A stretch of 64,000 bases of DNA from Wolfiporia cocos. Taxonomy: Eukaryota; Basidiomycota; Agaricomycetes; Polyporales; Phaeolaceae. Position numbers and translations under genes: made by a program. This document shows, one piece after another, positions 59,843 through 64,000 of the stretch. The notes under the pieces were generated by a model that saw only the letters and a program-made list of their open reading frames with translations, had not been told where the DNA came from and made no database searches. Location: positions 744,001 to 808,000 of the forward strand of contig JACCLO010000005.1 of assembly GCA_029448655.1 (NCBI GenBank), written 5' to 3'. The number at the start of each line of letters is the position of its first letter. Positions within the stretch are counted from its first letter, which is position 1.

Positions 59843-60907
59843 CAGTCATCAAATTGATAGGGATTCCAGTGCTATGCACGCTAATGCGCGACTCGCAGGA
59901 GCAGGAGCTGCAAGGAGTCATACAACGTGATATGTCTGCCATTATTGAAGTCATGGTGTTATTCCTTTTGGAGATCGAGGCCTTTCGCAATGAAATCAAT
60001 GAGAATCCACGATCAACTGCGGAGGCGGAGCTACGAAGTGGGCTCAAAAGACTTCCGGTAGAAGAGTCAATAGGATCAGCAAGGCAGGTTATCTTCGGGT
60101 TCGAGATGGAGTTCGCCAATAAGATGCTTGATCAGCTTAGTATAAGTGAGTCCCGATGGGTGGATTGAGTCGCCATATGAAGAGTACTGATGTAATTCGC
60201 GTTGCAGCCTATAAAGAGAACCTGCAGCAGATCGTCGTTATGCTTCAAAGGAACTCTATGTTGTCAGCAGAGACAATACGTAACCTCAAGGAGGTCGGAA
60301 TAGGCCATTAGTGACTTTAGTGACTCTGGCACATACACTGGAGAGTCGTTATGGTTTCTCGGAATTGGCGCGAGGTTCGCGGCGAGTCTTGACAAGGACA
60401 AAAATGCAAGAACAGTATTTATCGGTATCTTTAATGCTGCTATTCCTGATTTATTACTCCGTCGAGTGAATGCGAAAAGGGCCCTTAGAGGGAAGACGAC
60501 CTCGAAGTACGACCTGACGCGATCACGTGCTATTAGCACACGATGGTGAACGCGTCGCGTCGCGATTTTCGTGATGTTTGAAACGGATGGGTACGTAGGA
60601 AGGAAGGAATTTGCACTGGCACCAAGATATTGAGATACATTCGTCTGTGCACTACCGCCCGATGCCTGGCTGACGTAATACCAACGGTGAAGGGTCGTTT
60701 TGCTCTGGGCTACTATTGTAAGCTCTTGTTATACTCATAAGAAGCATATATGCATCCGCTCATTCAAAAACAGGTTGGTATCCATGCTGAGTTCGTAGCA
60801 TGGCCCGCACTCGATATTCATTCCGTCTATCAAAGACAGGCTGATGCCTGTGTGATAGCTGCATCGTGTGTATGTTAGAAAACTATGAGATGGCGGCCTG
60901 AAACTAC

Positions 60908-61727
60908 CTACAGTATTATTACAGCCGAACATATGTTTAAGATCTCAGGGGGCGAGATGCGTTCAATGATTTCACACACGTCAACGATCTTGTGAATCCT
61001 TTCGTCGTCGACCCAATTCGCAAGTTCATTGAGCGGGCAAGGCTCGTACCACCTACGTTTCCGTATGTCAGGTGCTGCCACTACCAGCACATCTGCGTGC
61101 GACGAACCCTTCATACAAGGCCGAGATGACATCACCAACTGAGACTCCATTCTCTGACACAGAATACGAAAGGGTCGCTTCCGAGACCTGTACGCCCAAG
61201 TGTTTCACGGGATCTAAGCAGAGCGATAGGCACATACTGCGTAGCGGAGGCCAGGTAGTGAACGTTCTGCGAGCGATGGGATGGTACGCTAGGTCCAGCG
61301 TGGCCATGCCTGCAACGTTGTAGTACGCTTTAACCACTGACCACGTCGATCGCTCAGTTTCTTCAGTAGGCGCGATGAATCGTCCGGAGGAGGTGTGCAG
61401 AGTGACATGAGCGAGCAACGGGTGGCAATGCTGCACGGGGTCACCGGTCATAGCCCGGTGTAAGTTACCGCCCTCGTCAAAGAGGCGAAGACAGTTGGGA
61501 ATCTCCTCTAGGAGAGATACCATCTCTCTTGCTATTCCGCAAAAGTGGTTCCTGAGCACGCATTGATTCATATGCACTCGTCCTCCGTTTCTCAAATTCC
61601 ACAATTGAAAAATGGCTGGAAAGCGTCGGGGATAATATTCTCTTCTCTCCTCATACATGTACAGAACAAAATATTTAACGCGAACTTTCGGCGGGACGAC
61701 AGCGCATTTACGGAAGCTATGGGACAT
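60908..61727 (-). CDS. Hypothetical protein, possibly DUF6699-like
   Basis: ATG 61727 opens a 219-codon frame. The C-terminal part LSLCLDPVKHLGVQV...NGVSVGDVISALYEGFVARRC has the strand-strand-helix pattern and the V(S/T)VGDVLxALY motif seen in basidiomycete DUF6699 proteins. A downstream frame (61150-60908; ELANWVDDERIHKIVDVCEI) probably belongs to the same gene after a short intron near 61090-61060, but the junction is not certain. No catalytic motif, signal peptide or membrane segment is seen. The function is unknown. Confidence 0.45.
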
Positions 61728-61951
61728 ACAACGTATTCTTTGGACAGTGCAACGCGAGTACAGTATCCTGCAACGATATGCGTGCGACGCTATGAAGCGC
61801 GCTCATTGCTAAGCCCATGTTCCCTTGCCGGCAGCACCTGAATTGTCATCGTTGGCTGAAGAAAGGTGAGAGTGAGAATGGCGTGGTGATGCTTTCCAGT
61901 AGAAACTCACTTTTGCACTGAACGATCGCAGAGTTAATGGCACAACAGACA

Positions 61952-62469
61952 TCAGTTACACGGTATATAGATGTCCACCAGTTCACCCACCACAGCTGAA
62001 ATTCTTTCGTCTGTGTACAGCTCTATAACAACTCGGCCAGGCTTTCCAGACTCGCGTGGAGCGTACTGCTGGATCCAGAACTGATCGGCATCATAGGGAG
62101 GACTGCCGCGATAAAACAGAGTTGCAGACTTGTTATTCATGTCATCGATAACCGCTGCGTGCAAGAAGCCATAATGTCGGGTTATGTACAATGCTACAGC
62201 GATGATCACCTACCACTAGGGTTCCGGAAGGTTCCGGTGAACGTTTTATCTCCTGTTACAATGGTCACAGTGCTCGTTTTGTTTGATATGGTAATGGTCG
62301 CCGACGAGTCACCCTTGATGCTCGCGCCCTGGTCTGAGGACAGGGACACGGCATCGGCATTGACAACTGGGGGATCAAGCCTGAGTCCCAAGAGCTTTGC
62401 ATCATCGGCGTCGTGACTGATGAGGAAGTGGAGAGCGTAGTCAAAGTGACTGGGTCTGCCAAAGGACAT
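61952..62469 (-). CDS. Hypothetical beta-rich small protein
   Basis: ATG 62469 starts MSFGRPSHFDYALHFLISHD. A GT..AG intron (about 62217-62159) joins the exon ending FTGTFRNPS to VIDDMNNKSATLFYRGSPPY, and the protein ends at TGA 61954-61952. The product is about 152 residues, rich in Ser/Thr and alternating beta patterns (ATITISNKTSTVTIVTGDKT), with no signal peptide or membrane segment. The clean splice and continuous frame support a real gene. I do not recognise the family. Confidence 0.55.
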
Positions 62470-62957
62470 CGTGTAGAATATCGTGTATAACTTGGAGGAT
62501 GCTAGCAGAGGAGTGAGCTAGAGAGGCAGCTGAGTCCGCGTCCGTTTGCTCGAAGACGACTGACAGATGCGGCTGGCTCACATTCGTCTTATATGTGAAA
62601 TCGTCTGAGCCTTGCCAACTTCTCGGTATGTACTCGTGATCAACCTGGTTTCTTCAATTCCGCCTCCCAATACATACACGTCATGAGCTCTTGGAGTTCT
62701 GAAGTTATGACAGATTTCCATGGCTTAAACGTCGCCCTGGCAATGATGTACATGTACCCTCGGTTTCCTAAACCTTGTCGTATTTGCAATAGCATTTGAC
62801 ACAGTATCCAATACATTTCGGAGGCATTGTATCGCCGAATGCCGCGGCCCTATCGGAGCTCTCAGCGCACATAAACAGCTGACATTTTCGAATGACCCGA
62901 ATTCAACTTCCCTGTCAACATTTCAGCCTGGCTCTCGCTGTGCTGTCATAAAGCTTC

Positions 62958-63275
62958 ATGCCCTTGTACGGTCGGCCAGACGTATCAGGTCAACTATTCG
63001 CATTTTGCCATTTTGCATGTGCCTTCGACATGGTCCCTTCTCGCCCCTCGGCCGTATCGACGGACGCAATGATGCTTATTACGCCACAAGTCGGTGCATC
63101 ACAGCTGCTCGTTCAGGTAACCCTAGATGTGCCGCACAGGTACTAAGGCTCATGTCGAGGATCTTATATCTTGTTCCTGAGACTCGGTATCTACGCTACA
63201 TAGCTACAGGTTGCTCAAAGCAGCGGCTGCGTGGCATCAGCACGTCATTGCGTCGGTGTTCTGGTGGCGCGCCGA
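62958..63275 (+). repeat. Diverged direct repeat, copy 1
   Basis: Sequence from GGTCGGCCAGACGTATCAGG onward recurs, with many substitutions and small indels, from about 63708. Shared blocks include GTATCGACGGACGCA / GTATCGACCGACACA, TACGCCACAAGTCGGT / CACGCCACAAATCGGT and CTTGTTCCTGAGACTCGGTA / CTTGTTCTTGAGACTTGGTA. Confidence 0.75.
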
Positions 63276-63699
63276 GGACTAGTGCGGCCACGGTGCTCAA
63301 TCTGGGCCAGGGCAACACCATTACCATTATCTCACGTGCCCCGCTTCCACAGATAGAGCTGCTGCATCTGGCATCCGAATATAATCTATCATGCATATGT
63401 ATCATGCATCATCGATTCATCGCCGGTGCACTGCACGAGATGCGCATTCGCGACATCGAGGCGGCGCCACAGCGCCCGATGCACTGACCTCAATGACGCA
63501 GGCTCCGCTCTGCCTTCGCAATTTCACTTGCATTTGCGTCAGCAATTGACTTTACGAGCACCTGCCATCTGCCACCCACCACCTGCCACTCATACCCGCA
63601 TCAACGACATCTGACTGGAGAATTGGCGGTGCACCGACGACGCGGCGCCGACACTTGGACGCGGAAAGCACTGGCATGACATGCATGCCTCCCGGGCAC

Positions 63700-64000
63700 C
63701 CATGTATTGTCGGCCAGACGTGTCGGGTCAGCTATTCGCATCTTTGCAATTTTGCCTTTGACAGTTCGCACTCGATGCGGCCCCTTCTCCCTCGTCGTAT
63801 CGACCGACACATTGACGCTTGTCACGCCACAAATCGGTTCCGCACAACTGCCGGTTCAGGCAACCATAGCCGCGTTTCACAGGTACCAAGACTCATCTTA
63901 GAGATCCCATACCTTGTTCTTGAGACTTGGTACCCGCACCACAAAGCTACAGGCAGCCAAAGCAGCTGCGTGGCACCGATTAGTGGCGCGACGAGCGTCA
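63700..64000 (+). repeat. Diverged direct repeat, copy 2 (runs off window)
   Basis: This is the second copy of the repeat at 62958-63275, same orientation, about 740 bp downstream; it still matches at the last base of the window (CAAAGCAGCTGCGTGGCA). Open frames in the two copies are not the same, so it looks non-coding or decayed. Confidence 0.7.

Larger units (their letters stand above)
58374..60549 (+). pseudogene. Broken gene for a helical protein, interrupted by two mobile elements
   Basis: A first coding part (58398-58491; MPVAGELSDSSAVRLLKMLR) ends at a GTGAGC donor. The next exon begins after CAG near 59899 (EQELQGVIQRDMSAIIEVMV; LEIEAFRNEINENPRSTAEA), then a GTGAGT..CAG intron (about 60146-60207) leads to YKENLQQIVVMLQRNSMLSA and a stop at 60311. 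A different frame then continues with protein-like sequence (LWFLGIGARFAASLDKDKNA; VFIGIFNAAIPDLLLRRVNA) to 60549, suggesting a frameshift. A solo LTR and an hAT element sit in the presumed intron. The 5' end is cut at the minisatellite module. The helical style resembles N-terminal regions of fungal NLR-like proteins, but this is a guess. Confidence 0.4.

Overview
The window is nuclear DNA of a filamentous basidiomycete, most likely an Agaricomycete. Genes lie on both strands and are split by many introns of about 50-75 bp with GT..AG ends. The families seen are fungal housekeeping genes (RRN3, MCM6, VAC14, eIF3f, TOM7, AFG1, UreF, a formin), together with a NACHT-WD40 NLR-like protein and a chromodomain Ty3/gypsy retrotransposon typical of mushroom-forming fungi. 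Species cannot be named from sequence alone.

Layout. 0-24 kb is gene-dense: a small hypothetical gene, a TPR-SET protein, RRN3 (Pol I initiation), a nucleoside hydrolase, a large formin, MCM6 and a NACHT-WD40 protein. 24-28 kb is gene-poor, apart from a small three-exon gene whose product looks like a beta-prism/MABP-type protein. 28-44 kb is again dense: an IphP-type tyrosine phosphatase, VAC14, UreF, eIF3f, a tiny four-exon TOM7, an RNF220-like RING E3, a secreted GH53 galactanase, two head-to-head 5S rRNA genes and AFG1. Within this block UreF and eIF3f converge, and eIF3f and TOM7 diverge from a 121-bp intergenic region.

44-60 kb is a transposon nest. It is dominated by a full-length, apparently young 8,461-bp chromovirus (45441-53901). 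Its 707-bp LTRs differ at only 3 positions and it has a 5-bp GGGGT target duplication. Nearby are two solo LTRs of the same family, one diverged solo LTR on the other strand, two GGCC-rich hAT-type non-autonomous elements (one with a clear 8-bp target duplication), an inverted pair of 30-bp minisatellite modules, and a host gene fragment whose presumed intron holds two of these insertions. 60-64 kb carries two poorly known small genes and a diverged direct repeat that runs off the window.

The most interesting object is the retrotransposon. It has (i) a predicted Tf1-like self-priming site: 11 nt just after the 5' LTR are exactly complementary to the likely 5' end of the transcript; (ii) a chain of consecutive hairpins in R/U5, some with compensatory changes between copies; (iii) a dUTPase domain between protease and RT; (iv) an AUG-free leader whose first AUG opens a 75-codon ORF in frame with gag and separated from it by one TGA; (v) pol in the -1 frame relative to gag; and (vi) a 353-codon third ORF with two zinc knuckles that overlaps the 3' end of pol in another frame. 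Exon borders given here were read by eye and are approximate unless stated.
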